Source: JASHPR01 sp963749145 (GTDB lineage Bacteria; Actinomycetota; Actinomycetes; Streptosporangiales; Streptosporangiaceae). Taken from it: DNA of 64,000 nt. The position numbers and the translations under genes are program-made. Below are positions 34,058-42,830 of this stretch, piece by piece (within the stretch, counting starts at the first letter, position 1; each line of letters opens with the position of its first letter). The stretch covers positions 682,001 to 746,000 of the forward strand of contig CAVVLN010000001.1 in assembly GCA_963749145.1 (NCBI GenBank). The letters run 5' to 3'. The notes under the pieces are model-generated. The model ran no database searches. It was not told the origin of the DNA and saw only the letters and a list, made by a program, of their open reading frames with translations.

Positions 34058-36387
34058 CTGGCGACAGGCAGGAGGACTGGACGGCAGGGGAAAGGCCGCG
34101 CCGTCCGGGCCGGCACAGCCGCCCGCCGCAGGGCCACAGCGGGCCCGATCCTTTCGCCGCGCCCGTTCCGTACGCTCAGCCGGATGCCTATGCGCCGCCC
34201 GCTCCCGCGGCCGAGCCGGGTTCCTACACTCAGCCCAACCCCTACGGGCCGCCCGACTCCAGCGCCCCGACCGACCCGTCCTACCTGCCGCCGGCCCGCA
34301 GTGACTCCTACCCGGGAACCGGCTCCTACCCGGGAACCGGCTCCTACCCGGGAACCGGCTCCTACCCGGGAACCGGCTCCTACCCGGGAACCGGCTCCTA
34401 CCCGGGTGCGGGATCGCTGCCTCCGGTGCGGCCGCGCCACGCGGAGCCACCGTCCCCGCTCGACCGGCCGGACCCGTACGGGTCCGCTTCCCCGGCCTAC
34501 CCCGCGCAGCCGGACCGGCCCGGCCGTCCTGGGGGACGCGGCGGCGCGGGCAGCGGCGCCTACGGCCCGCCGGGGCGACCTGCGGACGAGGGCTACGGCC
34601 GCCCGGCTGCCCGCGACCCGCTGACCGGGCGCCCGGACCAGAACGGCCAGGGCGCGGGCGCTGGCGCTGGCGACCCGCTGACCGGCGGCCGTGACCGGAG
34701 CGGCTACCGGCCGGGCGATGGCGACCCGCTGGCGGGCGACCGGGGCCAGGGCGGTTACCCCGGCCCGGGCGCCGGTGACCCGCTGGCGGGCGGTCCCGGC
34801 CAGACCGCCTACGGCCCCCCGCCCGCCGGGGATCCGCTGGCCGGGCTGCCCGGCCAGAACGGCTACCGGCCGGGCGCGGGTGACCCGCTGGCTGGGCTGC
34901 CCGGCCAGAACGGCTACCGCTCGCCGCCCGCCGGTGACCCGCTGGGCGGGCTGCCCGGCCAGAACGGCTACGGACGGCCGGCTTCCTACGGCCCGCCCGG
35001 CCGCGACCCGTTCCGCTGGCAGCCGGAGGCGGACGCCGCCGCAGCGGAGAGCCTGGCCGCCCTGCCCGAGGTCCCCGCCGCCGCCGACCGCGGCCGCCCG
35101 CCGCCGGGTTACCGCGACTGGGACCAGGGGCCGGAGCCAGACTGGGACCGCGGCACCGGGCCCGTCGGCCCGGAGAACAGCGGCGCCGGGCATCAGCAGC
35201 CGGCCGGCGGCCAGCCCTGGCCGGAGCCGGAGAACGAGCCGGACGACTGGGACGACGAGGGCGCGTCACCGCATGCGGGGCTCATCCCCGGATTCGGGGG
35301 CAGCCGGGACCGCCCGGCGGGCCGGGGCCGCCGCCCGCGGCGGCGGGTCGGCCGCATGATCGCCCCGGTCCTCGCGCCCATCCTGGCCGTGGTGGTCCTG
35401 GTCGCGCTGGGCATGGCCGGCTATGACATCTACAAGAAGTTCCAGTCCGCCGACTACACTGGCGACGGATTCGGGCATGTCACGGTGCAGGTGCTGCCGG
35501 GCGACACCGCCATATCGCTGGCGCCGCGGCTGGTCAAGCTCGGCGTCGTGGCCAGCACCGATTCCTTCGTCGCCGCCGCCAAGGCCTCCGCCGACCCGGC
35601 GGGCCTGGAACCCGGCTTCTTCAGCCTGCACAAGCACATGAACTCGGCGCTGGCCTACAAGCTGCTGCTCGACCCGAGCTCGCGGATCCAGACCGTGGTC
35701 ACGATCCCGGAAGGGCTGCGGATGACGCAGATCCTGGCCGCGCTCGCGGCCAGGTCCGGGCGCTCGGTCTCGCCCAGCGCGCTGGCCGCGGCCGCGAAGG
35801 ACACCGCCGCGCTCGGCCTGCCCTCCTACGCCAACGGCAACCCGGAGGGCTACCTGTACCCGGCGACCTATGACTTCAACCCGGGCGCCAGCGGGCTGGC
35901 CATGCTGCAGACCATGGTGGCTCGGTTCAACCAGGAAGCGGCGAGCATCGGCCTGCCGGAGGCCGCCAAGGCGGCCCATCTGACCGAGGGCCAGGTCATC
36001 ACCGTGGCGAGCATCCTGGAGGCCGAGGCGGGCAGCCCCAAGTACTATCCCGAGGTCGCCGAGGTGATCTACAACCGGCTGAACAGCGGCATGTTCCTCG
36101 GGCTGGACAGCACCGTGAACTACGCGCTGCACCGGACCGGGGTCAGCCTCACGACCACCCAGCTGCACGTGAACTCGCCGTACAACACCTTCATCCACAA
36201 GGGCCTGCCGCCCGGGCCGATCGACAGCCCGGGCAACACGGCCATCCAGGCTGCGTTGCATCCCGACCACGGGAACTTCCTCTACTTCGTGACCGTGAAC
36301 CTGAAGACCGGGCTCACGCTGTTCACCAGCAGCGCCGCCCAGTTCCAGGTGTTCGAGGCCGAGTGCCAGAAGAACGGGGCATGCTGA
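34054..36387 (+). CDS. mltG: Endolytic murein transglycosylase MltG (YceG-like)
   Basis: A 777-residue protein that cleaves nascent glycan strands and sets their length. Residues 1 to about 430 are a cytoplasmic disordered region rich in Pro, Gly, Tyr and Asp with repeats (YPGTGS; DPLAGLPGQNGYR). One membrane helix lies near 432-455 (IAPVLAPILAVVVLVALG). The extracytoplasmic YceG domain follows, with the catalytic Glu in VASILEAEAGSPKYYPEVA (about residue 655), then LDSTVNYAL and NSPYNTFIHKGLPPGPI. The start is GTG overlapping the ruvX stop. The huge tail is several times longer than in most relatives. Confidence 0.93.
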   Translation: MTGDRQEDWTAGERPRRPGRHSRPPQGHSGPDPFAAPVPYAQPDAYAPPAPAAEPGSYTQPNPYGPPDSSAPTDPSYLPPARSDSYPGTGSYPGTGSYPGTGSYPGTGSYPGTGSYPGAGSLPPVRPRHAEPPSPLDRPDPYGSASPAYPAQPDRPGRPGGRGGAGSGAYGPPGRPADEGYGRPAARDPLTGRPDQNGQGAGAGAGDPLTGGRDRSGYRPGDGDPLAGDRGQGGYPGPGAGDPLAGGPGQTAYGPPPAGDPLAGLPGQNGYRPGAGDPLAGLPGQNGYRSPPAGDPLGGLPGQNGYGRPASYGPPGRDPFRWQPEADAAAAESLAALPEVPAAADRGRPPPGYRDWDQGPEPDWDRGTGPVGPENSGAGHQQPAGGQPWPEPENEPDDWDDEGASPHAGLIPGFGGSRDRPAGRGRRPRRRVGRMIAPVLAPILAVVVLVALGMAGYDIYKKFQSADYTGDGFGHVTVQVLPGDTAISLAPRLVKLGVVASTDSFVAAAKASADPAGLEPGFFSLHKHMNSALAYKLLLDPSSRIQTVVTIPEGLRMTQILAALAARSGRSVSPSALAAAAKDTAALGLPSYANGNPEGYLYPATYDFNPGASGLAMLQTMVARFNQEAASIGLPEAAKAAHLTEGQVITVASILEAEAGSPKYYPEVAEVIYNRLNSGMFLGLDSTVNYALHRTGVSLTTTQLHVNSPYNTFIHKGLPPGPIDSPGNTAIQAALHPDHGNFLYFVTVNLKTGLTLFTSSAAQFQVFEAECQKNGAC
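34306..34413 (+). repeat. Six 18-base tandem repeats in mltG
   Basis: Six in-frame copies of an 18-base unit (TCCTACCCGGGAACCGGC) encode SYPGTG; the last copy is diverged. A looser repeat encoding DPLAGLPGQNGYR continues to about 34975. Confidence 0.85.
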
Positions 36388-36397
36388 GGCCATCCCG

Positions 36398-37240
36398 GTG
36401 AGAGCCGCCGTGCTCGGATCGCCGGTCAGCCATTCCCTGTCACCGGCGCTGCACCGGGCCGCGTACCGGGCGCTCGGGCTCGCGGGCTGGAGCTACCAGG
36501 CGATCGAGTGCGATGAGGCGGGGCTGCCTGCCGTGCTCGACGGCTGCGGGCCGGAATGGGCGGGCCTGTCGCTGACCATGCCGCTGAAGCGGGCGGTGCT
36601 GCCGCTCCTCGACGCGGCCGAGCCGCTGGTGACCGACGTCGGCGGGGCTAACACGGTCATCTTCGCCGCCGGGGCCCGGCACGGGCACAACACCGACGTC
36701 CCCGGCATGATCACCGCCCTGGCCGCGGCCGGCATCTCCGGCTCGGGGCCGGTGCTGATCCTGGGGGCCGGGGCCACCGCCTGCTCCGCGCTCGCCGCCG
36801 TCCGCGGGCTCGGCGCGGCCGAGGCCACGGCGGCGGTACGGGACCCGGCCCGCGCCGCCGGCCTGCTAGCCGCGGCCGAGAGGCTCGGCATGACCGTGCG
36901 GCTGGCCGATTTCGGCCGCGGCGAGCCCGTCGGCCGCTGGCACCTGCTGATCTCCACGGTCCCGGCCGGGGCGGCCGACATCTACGCGGAACGGATACTG
37001 CGCGGCGACCTCGTGCCCGCCGCGGTGCTCGACGTCCTCTACCACCCCTGGCCCACCCGCCTGGCCGACGCCGCCGACCGGACCGGGGCGGCCGTGGTCA
37101 GCGGCTTCGAACTGCTGGTGCACCAGGCGGCCCGGCAGGTGGAGCTGATGACCGCGCGGACCGGGCCGACGGCCGCGATGCGCCGGGCCGGGCTGGCCGA
37201 ACTACGGCGGCGGGCGGAAGGCGGCGCAGGCGCCCCGTGA
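36398..37240 (+). CDS. aroE: Shikimate dehydrogenase
   Basis: A 280-residue enzyme that reduces 3-dehydroshikimate to shikimate with NADPH. It has the substrate loop SPVSHSLSPALH, catalytic Lys64 (LTMPLKR) and Asp100 (HNTDVPG), and the nucleotide loop LILGAGATACSALAA. The start is GTG, 10 bases after the mltG stop. The alaS-ruvX-mltG-aroE order is standard in actinobacteria. Confidence 0.93.
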   Translation: MRAAVLGSPVSHSLSPALHRAAYRALGLAGWSYQAIECDEAGLPAVLDGCGPEWAGLSLTMPLKRAVLPLLDAAEPLVTDVGGANTVIFAAGARHGHNTDVPGMITALAAAGISGSGPVLILGAGATACSALAAVRGLGAAEATAAVRDPARAAGLLAAAERLGMTVRLADFGRGEPVGRWHLLISTVPAGAADIYAERILRGDLVPAAVLDVLYHPWPTRLADAADRTGAAVVSGFELLVHQAARQVELMTARTGPTAAMRRAGLAELRRRAEGGAGAP

Positions 37241-37340
37241 CCCGGCCCGTGCGCCCCGGGCCCGCGGACGGAAGGTGACCCGGCCCGCGCGCCCCGGGCC
37301 CGCGGACGCCCGGTGACCCGGCCCGCGCGCCCCGGGGCGC
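37237..37340 (+). repeat. 38-base tandem repeat starting at the aroE stop codon
   Basis: Units beginning GTGACCCGGCCCG start at 37237, 37275 and 37313, each 38 bases apart, the third partial. The first GTGA contains the aroE stop. This is the first part of the long gap before infC. Confidence 0.75.
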
Positions 37341-37704
37341 CGCGGGATTACAAAGGGCCCGTAATGCGTTACGCTTGCCAGACGACAAGTCCGGCGCACC
37401 GCGTGCCGGACGTGCAAGCGGAGGACCACCACGGCCACCTCCCACCTGGCCAGCCCACCTGCTGGCGGGTAGCGCACCGGCAGGCTCGCCCGCCGGTGCG
37501 GCCGGGCGCACCGGAAGCGCCGCGCGCGACAGCCGCGGCGGTGACGGGCGTTACGTGGCGTGGCCCCGGGTCGGCCCGGGGCGGGGAGCGCCATGTCATG
37601 GTGGCCCCGCGTGCTCGCGGGGCCTTACGCATTTCCGGGCCCCGCGCAACGTCGCAGCCCGCACGCGGGGAGGTCCCGCGGCGGCGAGTGACACAGGAGG
37701 TCAC
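37341..37704 (+). promoter_or_regulatory. Long leader region of infC-rpmI-rplT
   Basis: With the repeat before it, this makes a 464-base gap between aroE and infC. A less GC-rich patch (TTACAA 37348-37353, 16-base spacer, TACGCT 37370-37375) is the best promoter candidate; if used, the leader would be over 300 bases long. Leaders of infC operons often control ribosomal protein synthesis, but I cannot name a known element here. No convincing gene is seen in it. Confidence 0.35.
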
Positions 37705-38388
37705 ATCAGCACTGAACCCCGTATCAACGAACGTATCCGCGTACCAGAAGTGCGTCTCGTCGGACCGAACGGCGAGCAGGTCGGCATAGTTGCGATCAAC
37801 GACGCGCTGCGGCTGGCCCAGGAAGCAGACCTGGACCTGGTCGAAGTCGCGCCGACGGCCCGGCCGCCGGTCTGCAAACTGATGGACTACGGGAAGTTCA
37901 AATACGAGTCGGCGCTCAAGGCCCGGGAATCCCGCAAGCACCAGGCGCAGACCGTCATCAAGGAGATCAAGCTCCGGCCGAAGATCGACCCGCACGACTA
38001 CGGCACCAAGAAGGGCCACGTCGAGCGGTTCCTGCGGGCGGGAGACAAGGTCAAGGTGACCATCATGTTCCGGGGGCGCGAGCAGTCCCGGCCGGACCTC
38101 GGCTACCGGCTGCTGCAGCGGCTGGCCGGCGACGTCGAGGAACTCGGGTTCGTCGAGTCCCAGCCGAAGCAGGACGGCCGGAACATGATCATGGTCATCG
38201 GGCCGCATAAGCGCAAGCCCGACTCCCGGGCCGAACGCGCCGCGCCCAGGCCGGGCGCGCGCGCGGCCAGCTCGGGGACCCGTCCGGTGCCGGCCCCGGC
38301 CCCGGCCCCGGCCAGCGAGCCCGGGCAGCCGGTGGCCGCGGCCGGGCCTACCGAGCGGGACGCGGCGGACGCGGCGACGGGGACCTGA
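37705..38388 (+). CDS. infC: Translation initiation factor IF-3, ATC start
   Basis: A 227-residue IF-3 that keeps 30S subunits free and checks start codons. The homology begins ISTEPRINERIRVPEVRLVG, and the first codon is ATC at 37705, preceded by AGGAGG 4 bases upstream. No in-frame ATG, GTG or TTG fits. Rare AUU/AUC starts are known for infC and let IF-3 repress its own translation. Conserved parts include PPVCKLMDYGKFKYE and the C-domain MFRGREQSRPDLGYRLLQRL. The Ala/Pro-rich tail is usual in actinobacteria. It heads the infC-rpmI-rplT operon. Confidence 0.93.
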   Translation: MSTEPRINERIRVPEVRLVGPNGEQVGIVAINDALRLAQEADLDLVEVAPTARPPVCKLMDYGKFKYESALKARESRKHQAQTVIKEIKLRPKIDPHDYGTKKGHVERFLRAGDKVKVTIMFRGREQSRPDLGYRLLQRLAGDVEELGFVESQPKQDGRNMIMVIGPHKRKPDSRAERAAPRPGARAASSGTRPVPAPAPAPASEPGQPVAAAGPTERDAADAATGT

Positions 38389-38557
38389 CCAGCCGGGCCG
38401 TCACGAGCCCGGCACGCCAGCACGCACGGGCCGACGGCACGTTAGCGTTAACAACTACGTGCCCGCGGCACGACGAGGAACGACAACGAGCACGGGCCGC
38501 CATCAGGCAGGAAGCAAAGCCTGGCCGGCGGCGCGCAGGAACGGAGACGACGGCGAC

Positions 38558-38752
38558 ATGCCGAAGATGAAGACACACAGCGGTGCCGGCAAGCGCTTCC
38601 GGCTGACCGGTACCGGGAAGGTCATGCGCCGCCGGGCCGACCGCGCCCACTACCTGGAGCACAAGCCGAGCACGCGCACGCGTCGCCTGAAGAACGAGGT
38701 GACGCTGGCGCCCGCCGACACGAAGAAGATCAAGAGGCTGCTGGGTAAGTGA
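38558..38752 (+). CDS. rpmI: 50S ribosomal protein L35
   Basis: A 64-residue basic protein starting MPKMKTHSGAGKRFRLTGTG, the L35 signature, and ending KKIKRLLGK. ATG 38558 has a GGAG-type site upstream (about 38542). It lies 169 bases after infC and 27 bases before rplT in the conserved operon. Confidence 0.97.
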   Translation: MPKMKTHSGAGKRFRLTGTGKVMRRRADRAHYLEHKPSTRTRRLKNEVTLAPADTKKIKRLLGK

Positions 38753-38779
38753 CCCGGCCCGCTTAAGGGAGTCGAAGCA

Positions 38780-39175
38780 ATGGCACGCGTGAAGCGGGCG
38801 GTCAACGCCCACAAGAAGCGCCGGGTCGTCCTCGAGCGGGCAAGTGGCTACCGCGGCCAGCGATCCCGCCTGTACCGCAAGGCCAAGGAACAGAGCCTGC
38901 ACTCGATGGCGTACGCCTACCGCGACCGCAAGGACCGCAAGGGAGCGTTCCGGCGGCTGTGGATTCAGCGCATCAACGCCGCGGCCCGCGCCGACGGCAT
39001 GACCTACAACCGGTTCATCCAGGGGCTGAAGATCGCCGGCGTAGAGGTCGACCGCCGGATGCTGGCCGAGCTCGCGGTCAGCGACCCGCCCGCGTTCACC
39101 GCGCTGGTCGAGGTGGCCAGGAAGGCGCTGCCCCCGGACCTGGGCTCGTCGGCCGCCGACACCGCCGCCGCCTGA
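38780..39175 (+). CDS. rplT: 50S ribosomal protein L20
   Basis: A 131-residue protein starting MARVKRAVNAHKKRRVVLE, with GYRGQRSRLYRKAKEQ and RRLWIQRINAAAR. It is an early 23S rRNA-binding assembly protein. In some bacteria it represses its own operon by binding the leader. The start ATG follows TAAGGGAGTCGAAGCA. Confidence 0.97.
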   Translation: MARVKRAVNAHKKRRVVLERASGYRGQRSRLYRKAKEQSLHSMAYAYRDRKDRKGAFRRLWIQRINAAARADGMTYNRFIQGLKIAGVEVDRRMLAELAVSDPPAFTALVEVARKALPPDLGSSAADTAAA

Positions 39176-39257
39176 GCCCGGCGGTGCGGCGCCGTGACCG
39201 CGCCGAAGGCCGGGCCCCGGGCCGCCTGACGGCACGACCACGGGCCCGGGCGGCGGT

Positions 39258-40166
39258 GTGATCGCCGGGAGCGAGATCACCAGCGTCCGGTCGCCGCGGG
39301 TCAAGGCGGCGCGTCAGCTGGCCCGGCGCTCGGCCCGGCAGCGGACCCGCACGTTCCTGGCCGAGGGCCCGCAGGCGGTGCGCGAGGCGCTGGCCTGGCG
39401 CCCGCGTCCGGGCTGGCCGCCGGAGGCCGGCTCGCCCGCCCCGGCCGGCGAGCCGGAGGCGGGCGCGGTCACCGAGCTGTTCGTTACCGCGGCGGCCTGG
39501 TCCCGGCACCGGGAGCTGGCCGACGAGGCGGCCGCCCGGGGGGTCCCGGTGCACGCGGTCAGCGGTGAGGTGATGGCGGAACTCGCCCAGACCGTCACCC
39601 CGCAGGGCCTGCTCGCGGCCTGCCGGTTCGTCGACGGGCCGCTGGACCGGCTGACCGCGGTCACGCCCCGGCTCGTGGTGCTGCTGGCCAACGTGCGCGA
39701 CCCGGGCAACGCGGGCACCGTGCTGCGCACGGCGGACGCGGTTGGGGCGGACGGGGTCGTGTTCTCCGACGCCTCGGTCGACCCCTACAACAGCAAGTGC
39801 GTGCGCGCGTCGGCGGGCAGCCTGTTCCACCTGCCGATCGTGGTCGGCTCCCCGCTCCGGCAGGCCGCCGGGGCGCTGCGCCGGGCCGGGCTGCAGGTCC
39901 TGGCCGCCGACGGCCGCGCGGAGCGGGAACTCGACCGGCTCGAGGCGGGCGGCGGGCTGCGGCGGCCCACGGCCTGGCTGTTCGGCAACGAGGCCTGGGG
40001 CCTGCCCCGGGACCTGCTGGAACTGGCCGACGAGGCGATCGCCGTGCCGATCTACGGCCGGGCGGAGAGCCTCAACCTGGCCGCCGCGGCGGCAGTCTGC
40101 CTGTACGCGTCCGCGCGGGCGCAGCGCCCGGAGGGCCGGGCGCAGACTTCCGCACCAGCGGGCTAA
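39258..40166 (+). CDS. SpoU-family (SPOUT) RNA 2'-O-methyltransferase
   Basis: A 302-residue TrmH/SpoU-type enzyme that methylates ribose 2'-OH of rRNA or tRNA with AdoMet. The three motifs of the knotted fold are clear: LANVRDPGNAGTVLRTADA, LFGNEAWGL and VPIYGRAESLNLAAAAAV. An N-terminal substrate-binding domain precedes them (SPRVKAARQLARRS). It is a TsnR-like gene following rplT, as in streptomycetes; the target nucleotide is unknown. The start is GTG 39258. Confidence 0.9.
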   Translation: MIAGSEITSVRSPRVKAARQLARRSARQRTRTFLAEGPQAVREALAWRPRPGWPPEAGSPAPAGEPEAGAVTELFVTAAAWSRHRELADEAAARGVPVHAVSGEVMAELAQTVTPQGLLAACRFVDGPLDRLTAVTPRLVVLLANVRDPGNAGTVLRTADAVGADGVVFSDASVDPYNSKCVRASAGSLFHLPIVVGSPLRQAAGALRRAGLQVLAADGRAERELDRLEAGGGLRRPTAWLFGNEAWGLPRDLLELADEAIAVPIYGRAESLNLAAAAAVCLYASARAQRPEGRAQTSAPAG

Positions 40167-40396
40167 ATCCTGCAACCGTTAGCATTCTTAGGGCATCTCG
40201 GGGTGCCGCGCAGTATTCCGGACGCGCTAGAGTCTGATCTGATCACGTTGCGTCATGACCAGCCCGGCCCGAGTTACCGCCGTCCGGGTGCGGACGCGGC
40301 CCTGCTGGCCTGCGGTTTCCCCCGACCCGGGCCGGCAGGCGGGCTAGCCACGGGGGAATTGTCAGCGAAACCAGGTCAGGCGGAGGCGGCGCGAGA

Positions 40397-41587
40397 GTGG
40401 ACAGGTTCGGGCCGGGACGAGCGGCCGAGGCGGTGGACGGGATCCTCGCGCCCCCCGTGCCGCCGCCCGGCGCCGTCCGCGCGCCCGGCGGCGAGCCGGA
40501 GCCCGCCGACGGGCTAGCCGGGGGCGGGCTGATCTGCGCCGACGACCTGCCCGACGGCCTGGTGATCGCCGACGACCAGGGCCGGGTCACGGTGTTCAAC
40601 CGGGCCGCCTCACGGCTCACCGGGATCGTCCCGGCGTCGGCAGTGGGCCGGGACGTGCGCGAGGTGCTCCCGCTCCGGGACGCCGAGGAGCGCTGCTGGT
40701 GGGCGCAGACGCAGCCCTACCACGGCCTGCGCACCCGGACCCGGCACCCCGAGCGCTCGCTGTACCTGCCGGACGGCACCGAGCTGCTGGTCAGCATGGG
40801 GTACGTGCGCGACCGGGGCAAGGGCCGCCCGCGCCAGCCGGGCCAGGTCCGCCGCCTGACGATCACGCTGCGGGGCACGCAGCAGCGCTCGCGGGCCGAG
40901 CGCAGCCGCGCCGACCTGGTCACCACCGTGGCCCACGAGCTGCGCTCGCCGCTGACCAGCGTCAAGGGCTTCACCGCCACGCTGCTGGCCAAGTGGCCCC
41001 GGTTCACCGACGACCAGAAGCTGGTCATGCTGGAGACGGTCAACGCCGACGCGGACCGGGTGACGCGGCTGATCACCGAGCTGCTCGACGTGTCCAGGAT
41101 CGAGTCCGGCCGGATCGAGGTGCACCGCGAGCTCGTCGACATCCCGGAGCAGGTCACGAAGGTGATCGCGGGACGGGTCGCGGCCGGGGAGCCGGAGGAC
41201 CGGTTCCGGCTCGTGGTCGCCGGCGAGCTGCCGGAGACCTGGCTGGACGCCGACAAGGTCTTCCAGATCCTGGCCAACCTCATCGAGAACGCCGTCCGGC
41301 ACGGGGCTGGTACGGTAACCATCATGGTGCAGCCGGCCCGCGCGCAGGATGCTCCCGGCGTCGCGGTCTGCGTCCGCGACCAGGGGCAGGGCATCGCGCC
41401 CGAGCTCGCGCCGCGGGTGTTCCGCCAGTTCTGGCGGGTCAAGCGGCGGGGCGGCGCGGGTCTCGGCCTGTTCATCGTGAAGGGCCTGGTCGAGGCGCAC
41501 GGCGGCACGATCGCCGTGCACCAGGCGCCGGGCGGCGGGGCCGAGTTCCGATTTACGATGCCCGCCGGCACGCCCGACTTCGGCTGA
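40397..41587 (+). CDS. PAS-domain sensor histidine kinase
   Basis: A 396-residue cytoplasmic kinase. A PAS domain (about residues 48-135, LPDGLVIADDQGRVTVFNRA) is followed by the dimerisation domain with His180 in VAHELRSPLTSVKG, and an ATPase domain with Asn298 (NLIENAVRHG), DQGQGIAPEL and GAGLGLFIVKGLVE. No membrane segment is seen, so it likely senses an internal signal or a bound ligand. No response regulator is adjacent. A kinase gene in this place, before pheS, is also found in streptomycetes. The start is GTG; the 230-base gap before it may hold its promoter but no clear pair of boxes. Confidence 0.88.
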   Translation: MDRFGPGRAAEAVDGILAPPVPPPGAVRAPGGEPEPADGLAGGGLICADDLPDGLVIADDQGRVTVFNRAASRLTGIVPASAVGRDVREVLPLRDAEERCWWAQTQPYHGLRTRTRHPERSLYLPDGTELLVSMGYVRDRGKGRPRQPGQVRRLTITLRGTQQRSRAERSRADLVTTVAHELRSPLTSVKGFTATLLAKWPRFTDDQKLVMLETVNADADRVTRLITELLDVSRIESGRIEVHRELVDIPEQVTKVIAGRVAAGEPEDRFRLVVAGELPETWLDADKVFQILANLIENAVRHGAGTVTIMVQPARAQDAPGVAVCVRDQGQGIAPELAPRVFRQFWRVKRRGGAGLGLFIVKGLVEAHGGTIAVHQAPGGGAEFRFTMPAGTPDFG

Positions 41588-41708
41588 CCGGCGGGCCCGC
41601 AGCGGCACCCGCGGCGTTGGGCGGCCGGCCCAGCGATCGCTGGGGCCCGGGACCGGCGCGACTGTGCGTTCGGGAAAGCATCGGTGATCTCAGGAGAGCA
41701 GCAAGGCC

Positions 41709-42830
41709 ATGTCCGCACCGAATAAGAGCTATGACCCCGTGCCGGTGACGATGCTGTCCGAAGCCGAGGTGCAGCGCATGCTCGACGAGGCGCTGGCCGC
41801 CATCGACGGCGCCGCGACCCTCGACGAGCTGAAGGCCGCCCGGCTGGCGCACGCGGGCGACCGGGCGCCGGTCACCCTCGCCAACGCGGAGATCGGGGCG
41901 CTGCCGCCGGCCGCGCGAGCCGAGGCCGGCAAGCGCGTGGGCGCGGCGCGCGGCGCGATCCGGGCCGCGCTCGCCGCCCGGCAGGAGGTCCTGGAATCCC
42001 AGCGCGACGCCCGCGTGCTGGTCGATGAGGCCGCCGACGTCACGCTTCCGTGGGACCGGCGGCCGGCCGGCGCCCGTCACCCCGTGACCACCGTGGCCGA
42101 GCGGCTGACCGACGTGTTCGTCGCGATGGGCTACGAGGTGGCCGAGGGACCCGAGATCGAGGACGAGTGGTACAACTTCGACGCGCTGAACTTCCCGCCC
42201 GACCACCCGGCCCGGGAGCAGTACGACACGATGTTCGTGGCCGGGCCGGACGGCTCGCCCGCGTCGGGCGTGGTGCTGCGCACCCACACCTCGCCGGTGC
42301 AGATCCGGGCCATGCTGGCCCGTCCGCTGCCGCTGTACGTGGTCAGCCCCGGTAAGTGCTTCCGCACCGACACGTTGGACGCCACGCACAGCCCCGTTTT
42401 CCACCAGATCGAGGGGCTGGCCGTGGACGAGGGCCTGACCATGGCCGACCTGCGCGGGGCGATTACCGCGTTCGTCGACGCGATGTTCGGCGAGGGGCTG
42501 CGGACCCGGCTGCGCCCCGACTTCTTCCCGTTCACCGAGCCGTCCGCTGACGTGTCCATGGAGTGCCACGTGTGCCGGGGCGCGTCGACCAAGCCGGGCG
42601 CGGACCCGTGCCGGGTCTGCCGGTCGCAGGGCTGGATCGAGATCGCCGGCGCGGGCATGGTCAACCCGCGGGTGCTGATCGCCTGCGGCATCGACCCGGA
42701 CCGCTACAGCGGCTTCGCGTTCGGGCTCGGGATCGAGCGCACGCTGATGATCCGGCACGGGGTTACCGACATCCGGGACACCGTCGAGGGCGACGTCCGG
42801 TTCAGCCGGGCGTTCGGGATGGAGGCGTGA
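41709..42830 (+). CDS. pheS: Phenylalanine-tRNA ligase alpha subunit
   Basis: A 373-residue catalytic subunit of the (alpha-beta)2 enzyme. It has an N-terminal coiled coil, then class II motifs: HPVTTVAERLTDVFVAMGYE, the motif 2 region (GKCFRTDTLDATHSPVFHQIEG), FTEPSADVSMEC and motif 3 (GFAFGLGIERTLMI). The last positions fit the Phe-binding pocket. The ATG follows a purine-rich stretch (AGGAGAGCAGCAAGG). Its TGA overlaps the pheT ATG by one base. Confidence 0.96.
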   Translation: MSAPNKSYDPVPVTMLSEAEVQRMLDEALAAIDGAATLDELKAARLAHAGDRAPVTLANAEIGALPPAARAEAGKRVGAARGAIRAALAARQEVLESQRDARVLVDEAADVTLPWDRRPAGARHPVTTVAERLTDVFVAMGYEVAEGPEIEDEWYNFDALNFPPDHPAREQYDTMFVAGPDGSPASGVVLRTHTSPVQIRAMLARPLPLYVVSPGKCFRTDTLDATHSPVFHQIEGLAVDEGLTMADLRGAITAFVDAMFGEGLRTRLRPDFFPFTEPSADVSMECHVCRGASTKPGADPCRVCRSQGWIEIAGAGMVNPRVLIACGIDPDRYSGFAFGLGIERTLMIRHGVTDIRDTVEGDVRFSRAFGMEA

